Shown piece by piece: positions 29,077 through 37,529 of a stretch of 64,000 nt of DNA. Each line of letters begins with the position of its first letter. Position 1 is the first letter of the stretch. The DNA comes from Candidatus Phytoplasma oryzae. Lineage in GTDB: Bacteria > Bacillota_I > Bacilli_A > Acholeplasmatales > Acholeplasmataceae. A model generated the notes under the pieces. That model was given only the letters and a program-made list of their open reading frames with translations, was not told where the DNA came from and did not search any database. Where the stretch lies: assembly GCA_027945135.1 (NCBI GenBank), contig CP116038.1, forward strand, positions 310,001 to 374,000, given 5' to 3'. Both the position numbers and the translations under genes were made by a program.

Positions 29077-30003
29077 CTAAATTTTTGCTTTTTTTGAAAT
29101 ATAAAAACTTATAATTGTGAAAAAAATAGAAATAAAAAATAAAATCATGGCCGCAGCAGAACCTTTAGAATATGAATTATAAGAGGAACTAGATAATTGT
29201 TCATAAATATAACCGACTATTGTCTTAATACGAAAACTATTATTTTTACCAAACAAACCAATAACAGATTCATATTCTTTGAAAACAGCTAACATTTCTA
29301 TAATAAATTGATAAAATATTATCGGAACTAATAAAGGCAATTTTATTTTAGTAAAAATACGATATTTAGAAGCGCCATCTATTCTAGCAGCATCATAATA
29401 AGATTTGTTGATATCTTGAAGAGCTAAAACAAAAACAAATATCTTAAATGATAATCTTGTCCAAATATTATAAAAAATAAGAACGAACATTTTATGACTA
29501 TAAGAAGCAGATAAACTAATCCAATTTTGAGGTTTAATACCAAAAAAACCAATGAAAATATTAAACAAACCTTGAGGTTTTTGAGAGGAAAAACTAAAAT
29601 TATAATAAAAAAACATACCAAAAACCATGCCCATTACTATAGTGTTAGATAAAAGAGGTAAAAAAAAACAAGTTTTAAAAAAATTTTGTAAAAAAGTATT
29701 TTTAATACTTTCTAAAACTAAAGCAATAAACAATGATACTATCAAAGATATAGGCACTGAAAAAAAAACTAGTATTAAAGTATTTTTGAAAGCGATACGA
29801 AAATCATAATCTTTCAAAATACTTCTATAATTGTCTAAATTAACTATGTTTCCTAAAGTATCACTAAACTTATCATAATTAGGGTTAAAAGAAATAATAA
29901 AACTTTTCATAAGAGGAAAAAAAGTAAAAACTATCAAACTAAATAAAGTTAAAAATAAATATAACCAATGTTTATTATTTTTTTTATCTGCTATTTGAAA
30001 CAT
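29077..30003 (-). CDS. ABC transporter permease (MalF/UgpA-like)
   Basis: Second membrane subunit of the same importer, 308 aa, with about six helices and the EAA motif AARIDGASKYRIFTKIKLPLL (about 212-232). Its ATG directly follows the stop of the ATPase gene (TAAATG). It ends 9 nt before the next permease. Together with its neighbours it forms a complete CUT1-type carbohydrate importer. Confidence 0.88.
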   Translation of the reverse strand: MFQIADKKNNKHWLYLFLTLFSLIVFTFFPLMKSFIISFNPNYDKFSDTLGNIVNLDNYRSILKDYDFRIAFKNTLILVFFSVPISLIVSLFIALVLESIKNTFLQNFFKTCFFLPLLSNTIVMGMVFGMFFYYNFSFSSQKPQGLFNIFIGFFGIKPQNWISLSASYSHKMFVLIFYNIWTRLSFKIFVFVLALQDINKSYYDAARIDGASKYRIFTKIKLPLLVPIIFYQFIIEMLAVFKEYESVIGLFGKNNSFRIKTIVGYIYEQLSSSSYNSYSKGSAAAMILFFISIFFTIISFYISKKAKI

Positions 30004-31101
30004 TTAATAAATCCTATTACCATTATTTTTATCAAAGATAAAACATTTTTCTTTGATAATATTAAAATAAAATTTTTTTTTGTTCAAATTATTTACATCT
30101 AATTCTTTTTGTTTATAGGTAGGAACAATAATTTGAAAATTTTTATAAACAGAGTTAGAGTTTTTAGCGATTAAAATTAACTCTCTTCCGATATTTTCTA
30201 ATGCTATTCCTTCGACTTCAAAAACTCCTTTATCATCTAAAATATATCCTTCGGGTCTAATAGCTATATGTACTTTTTTTTGTATAATCTTATTTTTTGT
30301 ATTATAAGAAAAAATAATTTTATCACCTATTTTAACATTATCATTATCTAAACATCCATTAAAAACTGAAATATGAGGAATACCTAAAAAAGATGCTACA
30401 AATAAATTAGAAGGGTTATTATAAATTTCTTTAGGAACATTTGTTTGTTGAATTTCTCCTTTATTCATAACATAAATTTGATCACTAATAGACATAGCTT
30501 CTTCTTGATCATGGGTTACAAAAATAGCAGTTATTTTAACTTTTTTTTGAATTCTTCTAATTTCTTCTCTCATTTTTAATCTTAATCTTGTATCTAAATT
30601 AGATAATGGTTCATCTAATAATAATACTTTAGGATTCTTAATTAAAGCTCTAGCAATAGCTACTCTTTGTTGTTGTCCTCCTGAAAGTTCAGATGGTTTT
30701 TTATCTAAATATTCTTCAATGGAAGATAAAAAAGCAATTCTTTTTAATTCTTTTTCTATTTGATCTTGAGGTATTTTTAAATTTTGCAACGGGAAAATAA
30801 CATTTTGTTTAACTGTCATATGGGGATATAAAGAATAATTTTGAAAAACTAAACCTATACCTCTTTTTTCTGGCGAAAGATCAGTAACATCTTTATTTTC
30901 GAAAAAAATTTTTCCTTCGCTAACTTTAATAAGTCCTGCAATCATATAAAGAATAGTAGATTTTCCGCACCCAGAAGGTCCTAACAGACTAGCCATTTCA
31001 CCTTTTTTAACATTTAAATTGATATTTTGAACTGCATAATTTTTTTGTTTATTTTTTTCATTAATAAAAAATTTTGAAACATTTTTTAATATAATTCCCA
31101 T
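30004..31101 (-). CDS. ABC transporter ATP-binding protein (MsmK/UgpC/MalK-like)
   Basis: ATPase of the importer, 365 aa. Walker A GPSGCGKST (41-49), Q-loop, signature LSGGQQQRVAIA (about 139-150), Walker B VLLLDEPLSNLD and the switch His in FVTHDQEEA are present. A C-terminal ~120-residue TOBE/OB-like regulatory domain (HIAIRPEGY) marks the CUT1 class. First gene of the four-gene transporter operon. Confidence 0.93.
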   Translation of the reverse strand: MGIILKNVSKFFINEKNKQKNYAVQNINLNVKKGEMASLLGPSGCGKSTILYMIAGLIKVSEGKIFFENKDVTDLSPEKRGIGLVFQNYSLYPHMTVKQNVIFPLQNLKIPQDQIEKELKRIAFLSSIEEYLDKKPSELSGGQQQRVAIARALIKNPKVLLLDEPLSNLDTRLRLKMREEIRRIQKKVKITAIFVTHDQEEAMSISDQIYVMNKGEIQQTNVPKEIYNNPSNLFVASFLGIPHISVFNGCLDNDNVKIGDKIIFSYNTKNKIIQKKVHIAIRPEGYILDDKGVFEVEGIALENIGRELILIAKNSNSVYKNFQIIVPTYKQKELDVNNLNKKKFYFNIIKEKCFIFDKNNGNRIY

Positions 31102-31155
31102 AAAAATTTAAATTCCCTTATTTTATAATTTTATTTTTTTTAAAAAGAAATAATG

Positions 31156-32550
31156 TTAAGAAGAACGAGGAAAAGCAATTACATCTCTAATATTTTCCAA
31201 ACCTGTTAAAAAAAGTAAAAATCTTTCAAAACCTATACCAAAACCCGAATGAGTACAACTACCAAAACGTCTTAAATCTAAATACCATTCTAACTCTTTT
31301 CTATCAATATTAAAAATTTTCATTTTGTTTTTTAAAACATCTAACCTTTCTTCTCTTTGAGAACCACCAATCAATTCTCCAATTTTTGGAACTAACAAAT
31401 CCATTGCAGCAACAGTTTTATTATCAGAATTATTTTTCATATAAAAAGCTTTAATTTCTTTAGGCCAATCAGTTATAAAAACAGGTTTTTTAAAAAAAAT
31501 ATCTGTTAAAAATTTTTCATGTTCTGTAGATAAATCTCTTCCATATAAAGGTTCTATTTCAAATTTTAATTTACTTTCTTTTAAAATATTAATAGCATCA
31601 AAATATTTTATTTGAGGAAAATTTTTTAAATTAGATATACTTTCTAATCTTTTAATAAGTCCTTTTTCTACCTGTAATTCTAAAAATTCAAAATCTAATC
31701 TATTTTTTTTTAAACAAAATTTTATAACATTTTTAATCATTTTTTGTGATAATAAAATTATATCTTGTAAATCATAAAAAGCTATTTCTGGTTCAATCAT
31801 CCAAAATTCTGATATATGCTTTACAGTATGAGAATTTTCAGCTCTGAAAGTAGGACCAAAAGTATAAACTTTACTAAAAGCTAAAGCAAAAGCTTCTGCT
31901 TCTAGTTGCCCTGTTACAGTTAAAAAAGTAGGTTTTCCGAAAAAATCTTCTTTAAAATTAACTTTTTTATTTTTATCTAAAGGTTTTGAATTTAAATCTA
32001 AAGTAGTAACTTTAAATAATTCGCCAGCTCCTTCGCCATCGCTTGTAGTAATTATGGGAGTATGAGCTTGAATAAAACCTTCTTTTTGAAAAAAATCATT
32101 TATAGCACAAGTTACTGTATTTCTTATTCTGAAAATAGCTCCAAATAATTTAGTTCTTAGTCTCAAATGTGGTATTTGACGTAAAAAAACATTAGAATGT
32201 TTTTTAGGTTGAATTGGATAACTAGAATCAGTTTTAGAAAAAAAATTTATTTCAGAAGATAATAATTCAAAAAGTTGTTTATTTTGATGAAGTTTAACTA
32301 AAAAACCTTTTACCAATATAGAGGCGCCAATTTGAAGATGTTCTTTGATATTACTTAAATTAATATTATTAATTTCTTTACAAACAATTTGTAAATCTTC
32401 TATAAAACTACCATCATTTATATTAATAAAAAACATTTTTTTTTGAAAACGGCAATTTCTTATCCAACCTCTAATATAAATTTCTTGATTTATTTTTATT
32501 AAATTATTGTAATTATCATAAATATTTTTTATTGAATAAATTTTTTTCAT
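31156..32550 (-). CDS. asnS: Asparaginyl-tRNA synthetase
   Basis: Class IIb synthetase, 464 aa. An N-terminal OB-fold anticodon domain (IRGWIRNCRFQKKMFFININDG) is followed by the class II core: FRAENSHTVKHISEFWMIEPE contains motif 2, and FGIGFERFLLFLTGL near the C-terminus is motif 3. The lack of the bacterial AspRS insertion domain and the FEV-type spacing favour AsnRS. Present as a single gene upstream of the sugar importer. Confidence 0.93.
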   Translation of the reverse strand: MKKIYSIKNIYDNYNNLIKINQEIYIRGWIRNCRFQKKMFFININDGSFIEDLQIVCKEINNINLSNIKEHLQIGASILVKGFLVKLHQNKQLFELLSSEINFFSKTDSSYPIQPKKHSNVFLRQIPHLRLRTKLFGAIFRIRNTVTCAINDFFQKEGFIQAHTPIITTSDGEGAGELFKVTTLDLNSKPLDKNKKVNFKEDFFGKPTFLTVTGQLEAEAFALAFSKVYTFGPTFRAENSHTVKHISEFWMIEPEIAFYDLQDIILLSQKMIKNVIKFCLKKNRLDFEFLELQVEKGLIKRLESISNLKNFPQIKYFDAINILKESKLKFEIEPLYGRDLSTEHEKFLTDIFFKKPVFITDWPKEIKAFYMKNNSDNKTVAAMDLLVPKIGELIGGSQREERLDVLKNKMKIFNIDRKELEWYLDLRRFGSCTHSGFGIGFERFLLFLTGLENIRDVIAFPRSS

Positions 32551-33472
32551 CTTTTTGAAATTAATTCCTTTTTTCTAAAATATTATCATATATAATATTT
32601 AATTAATTTTTGAAAATTAAATAAAAAAATTTTAAATTTTTATATCTAAAATCTTATTATTTAATTATAATAAAAAAATCTTTATTTTAATTATTACTTA
32701 TTAATATATAAGATAAAATAAAATAAATTATGGGGAATTAATAAAAATGTTATAATAAAATAACTTATTTTTGAAATTTAAATATTCAATTAATAAAATT
32801 ATTTAATAATTTTATAATATATTAAATATATGAAATAAATTAAAAAATAATCTGAATAAAAAAATAATAAAAAATAAGTAATATAATTATAATTATACAA
32901 AAATATTAAAAATTTAAAACAATAATAAATAATCAAAAGAAAAATCGTCTTATTGAAATCACAAAAATAATAAAATTTAATTAAATCTAAATAAATATAA
33001 AAAAATAAAATTATTTAATATAAAATATATTGTATTTTTTTAAAAATATTTTTTTAAATAAATAACATTAATTTCAAAAATATTTAGTAAATTTTTTTTG
33101 AATTTAAAAAAAACAAAATAAAAAAATATAATTATGAAATATTTTTTTGATTTTTTTAATTTTATATAATATTTTATATAGAAATTTTGAATAAAAATAA
33201 GATAAAAATTTTATAAATCTCATTTATTTATCCAAATATAATATAAATTTCTAAAAATATTTTGAAAAAAATATAAAATAACATATTTTTTTTATAAAAA
33301 AGAAAATTCATAAATTTGTAAATTCAAGAATTAAATAAAGAGAATAAAAAAAATTAAAATATAATAAAAAATATATCTAATCGATTTTAATTTAAAAAAA
33401 TAATTTTTAATTTTAAATTTTTATTTTTAAATAAAAAATATTTTTTATTTAAAAATATACAACTAAAATATT
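32551..33472. other. AT-only intergenic region of about 0.9 kb
   Basis: No reading frame longer than a few dozen codons and no tRNA-like structure. An orphan extended -10 (32748-32756) points rightward into it. The asnS promoter must lie at its left end. A relic of lost genes is plausible but cannot be shown. Confidence 0.5.
32748..32756 (+). promoter_or_regulatory. Orphan extended -10 promoter
   Basis: TGTTATAAT on the + strand, with no + strand gene downstream for many kilobases. The ~35 nt after it (to TTTTTGAAAT) resemble those after the orphan promoter at 19365, suggesting common descent. Confidence 0.35.
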
Positions 33473-33513
33473 AAAAGTTTAATTAACACTTATTTTATGT
33501 TAGTTAAACTTTT
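33473..33513. terminator. Stem-loop downstream of tpx
   Basis: The arms AAAAGTTTAATTAAC and GTTAGTTAAACTTTT pair over 15 bp with one G-T wobble and an 11-nt loop, 60 nt beyond the tpx stop on the minus strand. The T-run is weak, so efficiency is uncertain. Confidence 0.55.
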
Positions 33514-33572
33514 ATCTTTTCTAAAAATAAATTTAATTTATTTTTTAATAAAATGTTTTTTATATCTTTAAA

Positions 33573-34076
33573 TTATTGAATATTTTTTATAAAATTAAAA
33601 ATTTTATCATAATCAAGTGGTTGTGTAATTTCTGAGGCATATTCTAAATAAATAATTTTTCTATTCTTATCTAATAAAAAGAAAGATCTTAATAATAATC
33701 TAAAATCAGATATTAAAACTCCATATTTTTTAGCAAAATCTAATTCTTTATAATCACTTAAAACTATACTATTTTGAGGTAATGAAATTTGTTGGCACCA
33801 TCTAGATTGAGCAGTTGGTAAATCATTACTTATTGTTATTATTTTAATATTTGGATATTTTGCGAATTCTTCAAAAATTTTTTTAGTTTGTAAATCACAA
33901 ACATTAGTATCTAAAGAAGGTACAATATTCAAAAAAATATATTCATCCTTGCATTCATCTAAATGAAATTCTGAGAAATCTCCTTTTAATGCTTTAAAAT
34001 TAGGGGCTTTATCTCCTGTTTTTTTTATTAATCCTTCTATTTTTACTTTTTGATTATTAAATGTAACTATAATAAT
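33573..34076 (-). CDS. tpx: Thiol peroxidase Tpx, probable AUU start codon
   Basis: Two-cysteine peroxiredoxin reducing lipid and other hydroperoxides in the cytosol. Read from ATT at 34076 it has 167 residues, the normal Tpx length. It has the N-terminal GDKAPNF (21-27), the peroxidatic Cys60 in PSLDTNVC, the resolving Cys94 in RWC, and SEITQPLDY near the end; the cysteine spacing equals that of E. coli Tpx (61/95). The only usual start, TTG at 33932, would delete 48 conserved residues. A TGA stop lies just before ATC-ATT-ATT-ATA (34079-34068), and AAAGGA sits 8 nt before the ATT at 34076. An AUU (or AUC/AUA) start is thus implied. A sequencing error is the alternative. Confidence 0.85.
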   Translation of the reverse strand: MIIVTFNNQKVKIEGLIKKTGDKAPNFKALKGDFSEFHLDECKDEYIFLNIVPSLDTNVCDLQTKKIFEEFAKYPNIKIITISNDLPTAQSRWCQQISLPQNSIVLSDYKELDFAKKYGVLISDFRLLLRSFFLLDKNRKIIYLEYASEITQPLDYDKIFNFIKNIQ

Positions 34077-34172
34077 GATTCAAATCCTTTCTTTTTTAAC
34101 TTCTGGTCAAAAGAAAATATTATTTACAACAAATTATTGATTATTTTTCATATAAAAAATAATTTATTATAA

Positions 34173-34203
34173 ATAATATTACTCTTTTTTGAATAAATGT
34201 CAA
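34173..34203 (-). promoter_or_regulatory. Promoter of tpx
   Basis: A consensus -35 TTGACA (34203-34198, minus strand) is followed after 16 bp by TAATAT, or after 19 bp by TATTAT. The leader to tpx is about 95 nt. Confidence 0.55.
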
Positions 34204-34444
34204 TTAAATTTAATCCAAATGTTTTTATATATTTTTTTAATTATCTTAAATTGGAAAATTAAATAAAATGAAATTATTTAATAAAAAATATTATTTTGTT
34301 AAAATCTTAATTTTAATCTAAATTATTATATTTATTTTTAAAAATTTATTAAATAATAAAAATATTAAAATTATAGATAAATTAATTTTATATATTATAA
34401 TTAAAAAAAATAATTTTAATAAAAAATTTAATAAAATTTAAAAA
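34204..34444. other. Intergenic region between tpx and a secreted-protein gene
   Basis: AT-only sequence with frequent stops in all frames. Nothing recognisable. Confidence 0.4.
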
Positions 34445-34501
34445 AAATAAAAGTTTATTAAATTCATCAATTTTATTATATGAATGAATAAACTTTTATT
34501 T
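34445..34501 (-). terminator. Long terminator hairpin of the 134-residue secreted-protein gene
   Basis: The outer arms 34445-34459 and 34487-34501 (AAATAAAAGTTTATT and its complement) are perfect. An inner ATTCAT/ATGAAT extends the stem. On the minus strand the hairpin is followed by a T-run. It lies about 110 nt past the stop codon. Confidence 0.7.
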
Positions 34502-34613
34502 ATTAAAATATAGTATTAAATTAAATATAAATTTATCTATAATAAAAAATTAATAAAAAATAAATTTATATATTAAAAATAATAAAATAATAAATTATTT
34601 AGTTTGAATTCAA

Positions 34614-35018
34614 TTATTTTTTATTTTTTTTTGAGTTAGATGATGATTCTTCTTTAATTTTGTTTTGTTGTAATATTTTTTGTAATGATTTTTGTTGGAA
34701 TATTAATGCTTCCTCATATTCTTCTTCTATTTTCTGATGTAAAATATGTGGTGGCAAATTTTTATATAGTCCTACAGACATTGTTTTCTTATATATATCT
34801 TTATTCTCTTGCTCGCATTTTTCTTCATTTTTTTTTCTTTTGATTCCTGAATTTTCATTTTTTTTTAAAAAAATTAATGATTTACTTTGTTCGGACATAG
34901 CAAAAATATTGTTCTTAAAAAATAAGAATATAAATATAATAAAAAAAGATAAAAAATAATGAAATATATTTAAAATAAATTGAAAATATTTTTTTTTAGT
35001 TTTTAATTTATTTTTCAT
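34614..35018 (-). CDS. Small putative secreted protein (candidate effector)
   Basis: Not recognised. The 134 residues begin with a basic region (KNKLKTKKK) and a long hydrophobic core (about 11-38) ending NIFA, likely cleaved before MSEQSK. The mature ~93 residues are highly charged, rich in Lys, Glu and Gln, with a probable amphipathic helix (HQKIEEEYEEALIFQQKSLQ). The size, signal peptide and absence of a second membrane span match the phytoplasma secreted-protein (SAP/SVM-like) type; I cannot align it to a named effector. It starts at ATG with an AGGTGA ribosome-binding site about 10 nt upstream, and stands alone with its own terminator. Confidence 0.72.
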   Translation of the reverse strand: MKNKLKTKKKYFQFILNIFHYFLSFFIIFIFLFFKNNIFAMSEQSKSLIFLKKNENSGIKRKKNEEKCEQENKDIYKKTMSVGLYKNLPPHILHQKIEEEYEEALIFQQKSLQKILQQNKIKEESSSNSKKNKK

Positions 35019-35184
35019 ATTTTATAATTCACCTATTTCTGATTAATTTTTAGTTTTTTTTATAAAAAAACAAATTAATAAAAATTTAAAAAATAATAAT
35101 CAAAAATAAAGAAATGTTTCTATATTAAATCCAACATATTCCGATTTTATAATTATTTAATTTTTATTTTTTTGTTTTATTATT

Positions 35185-35712
35185 TTAATCAACTAAAATA
35201 TATGGCAAAAATAAATCTGTCATAATCCCAAATGACATTGTTTGTATTTTATTTAATATTTCTTTTTCTACTATTCCCAATTCAGGCATTTCTTTTAAAG
35301 CTTGTTCTATTACTTGTTCAATTAATTGTGAACACCATTCAAATACTTGAACCCATTCTGTCATTATAATTGTTTGAGATGGAATTTTTGGCATTAATGA
35401 AAAAATATTTAATAATATGTCTTGTATATTAAATAATTCATCTATATTTTCTGGGAAAAATATTCCAGCATTTAATAAAAATGTTCTTCTAATTAAAGTT
35501 GTATTAATTTTTTGAACAAATTGTTCTAATTCATCTTCACGAGGAACAAAACCTTTCAATCTATTAATTTCATTTGTATCATTATTTAATGATGATTGGA
35601 TTTTTATTGAGCATGCTGATAATTTTTGGTTTTTGAAAAAACTTATTATTAAAAACATAAATATTATTGAGAAATAAATTTTTTTTAAAATCTTGGAATT
35701 TTTATATATCAA
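35185..35712 (-). CDS. Putative secreted protein or lipoprotein of unknown function
   Basis: Not recognised. The N-terminus KNSKILKKIY plus a hydrophobic core (about 12-27) ends in LSAC, which fits a lipobox (Cys34) as well as a signal peptidase I site after LSA. The remaining ~140 residues look helical, with two acidic clusters and the sequence MTEWVQVFEWCSQLIEQVIEQ. A perfect GGAGG lies 11 nt before the TTG at 35712 but only 8 nt before an in-frame ATT at 35715, so ATT may be the true start. A promoter-like TGTTATAAT lies 79 nt upstream. Host-facing function is inferred from the signal peptide only. Confidence 0.72.
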   Translation of the reverse strand: MIYKNSKILKKIYFSIIFMFLIISFFKNQKLSACSIKIQSSLNNDTNEINRLKGFVPREDELEQFVQKINTTLIRRTFLLNAGIFFPENIDELFNIQDILLNIFSLMPKIPSQTIIMTEWVQVFEWCSQLIEQVIEQALKEMPELGIVEKEILNKIQTMSFGIMTDLFLPYILVD

Positions 35713-35790
35713 AATAAAAAAAACCTCCTTTTTTTTAAAATATTTTTTTTCATAAAATATTTAGTTTTTATAATATCAAGTTACATTGAA

Positions 35791-35799
35791 ATTATAACA
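35791..35799 (-). promoter_or_regulatory. Extended -10 promoter of the 175-residue secreted-protein gene
   Basis: The minus strand reads TGTTATAAT, the same 9-mer as before imp and the giant repeat gene. The predicted leader is about 70 nt and contains the GGAGG ribosome-binding site. Confidence 0.55.
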
Positions 35800-35953
35800 A
35801 AAATAAAAAATATATATATTTTTTAATTCATAAATTAATTTCAAAAAATTATTTTTTGATATAAAAATTAATTGATTGAAAAAATATAATATTAAAAAAA
35901 TATTCTGAAAATAATGAGAATTTTATTTTTTTATAAATTAACTATTAATTAAA

Positions 35954-37519
35954 TCAAAAAAATATTTTTTTATCTAAACGTTTGAAAAGAGGAAAACCAA
36001 TAGATATTTTTTTTTCTTGAGTAAGTCCAAATTTTTTTAAACTATCAAAAGTAGTTTTTTCTGCTTTAATTTGATTTAAAATTTTTGTTGCAGTATCAGG
36101 TAAAAAAGGTTTTAATAAAACACCTATAAAACGTAATGTTTCTATTAAATTAAAAAGACAAAAATCTAATTTTTCATTAAAGTCAATGTTTTTAAATAAT
36201 TTCCAAGGTTCGTTTATATCTATATATTTATTACATAAACGAGCTAATTTAATTATTTGTTCTAGAGCATCAGATATTTTATAAATTTTCATATAATCAC
36301 AAACTAATTTAAAAGTTTTTAATGAACTTTCAGCTAAATTAATTTCTTCTTTTAAAAATAAATTAGAAACAAAAACTTTTTTAATATAATTATTTCTATA
36401 TTTCTTTAACATTCCTAAAGTACGATTTAAAAGATTTCCCAATACATTTACTAAATCAGAATTATATCTTTCTAAGAGAAGATCATAAGTAATTATGCCG
36501 TCAGAAACATATGGAATTTCATGTAAAACAAAATATCTTATTGCATCAACAGAAAAAAATTTTAATAAATCATTTATATAAAGAACATTATTAGTAGATT
36601 TAGACATTTTTTTATTGTTAAATAAAACCCAAGGATGAATTAAAAATTGTTTAGGTAAAGGTAAATCTAAAGCCATTAATAAAATAGGCCAATAAATCAG
36701 ATGAAAACGACTAATATCCTTACCTATAACATGTAGATCACAAGGCCAATAATAATTAAATTTTTCATTTTTTAAACATACTTTATTATTATAGAAACAA
36801 CAATTAAAACCAGTTATATAATTACTTAAAGCATCTATCCATACATAAACTATATGTTCAGGATTAAAAGTTAAAGAAATACCCCATTTAACAGAATTTC
36901 TAGAAATAGATAAATCTGTTAATGGTTCATTTAACAAATTTAAAATTTCTTTTTTTCTTTGAATAGGTAAAATTAAATTTTCATTATTTTTTAAATAATC
37001 TAACAATCTTTTTTGATAATTAGATAATTTAAAAAAATAAACTTCTTCTGAAGACCAAATAGGTATTTCTTCATTTATGGTTTTTCCATTTATTAAATCT
37101 TTTTCAGATATAAAGCGTTCTTCAGAAACAGAATACCAACCTTCATATTTCCCTAAATAAATATCTTTTTGTTTAAATAATTTTTCTATAATATTTTGAA
37201 CATTTTGTTTATGTAATATATTTGTTGTTCTAATAAAATAATCATATTTAACATTAACTAAATCATAAATTTTTTTTATTTGATTGCTAATATTATCAAC
37301 ATAATTTTGATTACTGGAATTTTCTTTTTTGGCTTTTTGTTCTATTTTTTGTCCATGTTCATCTGTTCCTGTTTGAAAATAAACTTGATAACCTTCCATT
37401 CTTTTAAAACGTGCTATAACATCTGCTAAAATCATTTCATAAATGTTTCCGATATGAGGAATGGCAGAAGCATAAACAATAGAAGTAGAAATATAAAATT
37501 TTTTTTTTTTATTAAACAT
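35954..37519 (-). CDS. metG: Methionyl-tRNA synthetase
   Basis: Class I synthetase, 521 aa. HIGH-type motif PHIGN (21-25) and KMSKS (in NKKMSKSTNN, near residue 304) are intact. The knuckle region reads YEGWYSVSEERF: the cysteines that bind zinc in many MetRS are absent, as in other zinc-free members. The C-terminal Trbp111-like tRNA-binding domain of the ~660-residue Bacillus enzyme is missing. Last gene of the truA-tmk-holB-rsmI-metG run. Confidence 0.95.
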   Translation of the reverse strand: MFNKKKKFYISTSIVYASAIPHIGNIYEMILADVIARFKRMEGYQVYFQTGTDEHGQKIEQKAKKENSSNQNYVDNISNQIKKIYDLVNVKYDYFIRTTNILHKQNVQNIIEKLFKQKDIYLGKYEGWYSVSEERFISEKDLINGKTINEEIPIWSSEEVYFFKLSNYQKRLLDYLKNNENLILPIQRKKEILNLLNEPLTDLSISRNSVKWGISLTFNPEHIVYVWIDALSNYITGFNCCFYNNKVCLKNEKFNYYWPCDLHVIGKDISRFHLIYWPILLMALDLPLPKQFLIHPWVLFNNKKMSKSTNNVLYINDLLKFFSVDAIRYFVLHEIPYVSDGIITYDLLLERYNSDLVNVLGNLLNRTLGMLKKYRNNYIKKVFVSNLFLKEEINLAESSLKTFKLVCDYMKIYKISDALEQIIKLARLCNKYIDINEPWKLFKNIDFNEKLDFCLFNLIETLRFIGVLLKPFLPDTATKILNQIKAEKTTFDSLKKFGLTQEKKISIGFPLFKRLDKKIFF

Positions 37520-37529
37520 ATTTTAAATT

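Noticed and set aside
32551-33572. tRNA or structured RNA in the long intergenic regions
   Set aside because: I looked for cloverleaf arms, GGTTCGAATCC-like T-loops and G+C-rich blocks in all spacers over 300 bp and saw none. A covariance-model scan would be decisive.
33573-33932. Truncated thiol peroxidase starting at TTG 33932
   Set aside because: The same frame continues upstream with conserved Tpx sequence and a ribosome-binding site, so the gene is full length with a non-standard start rather than truncated.
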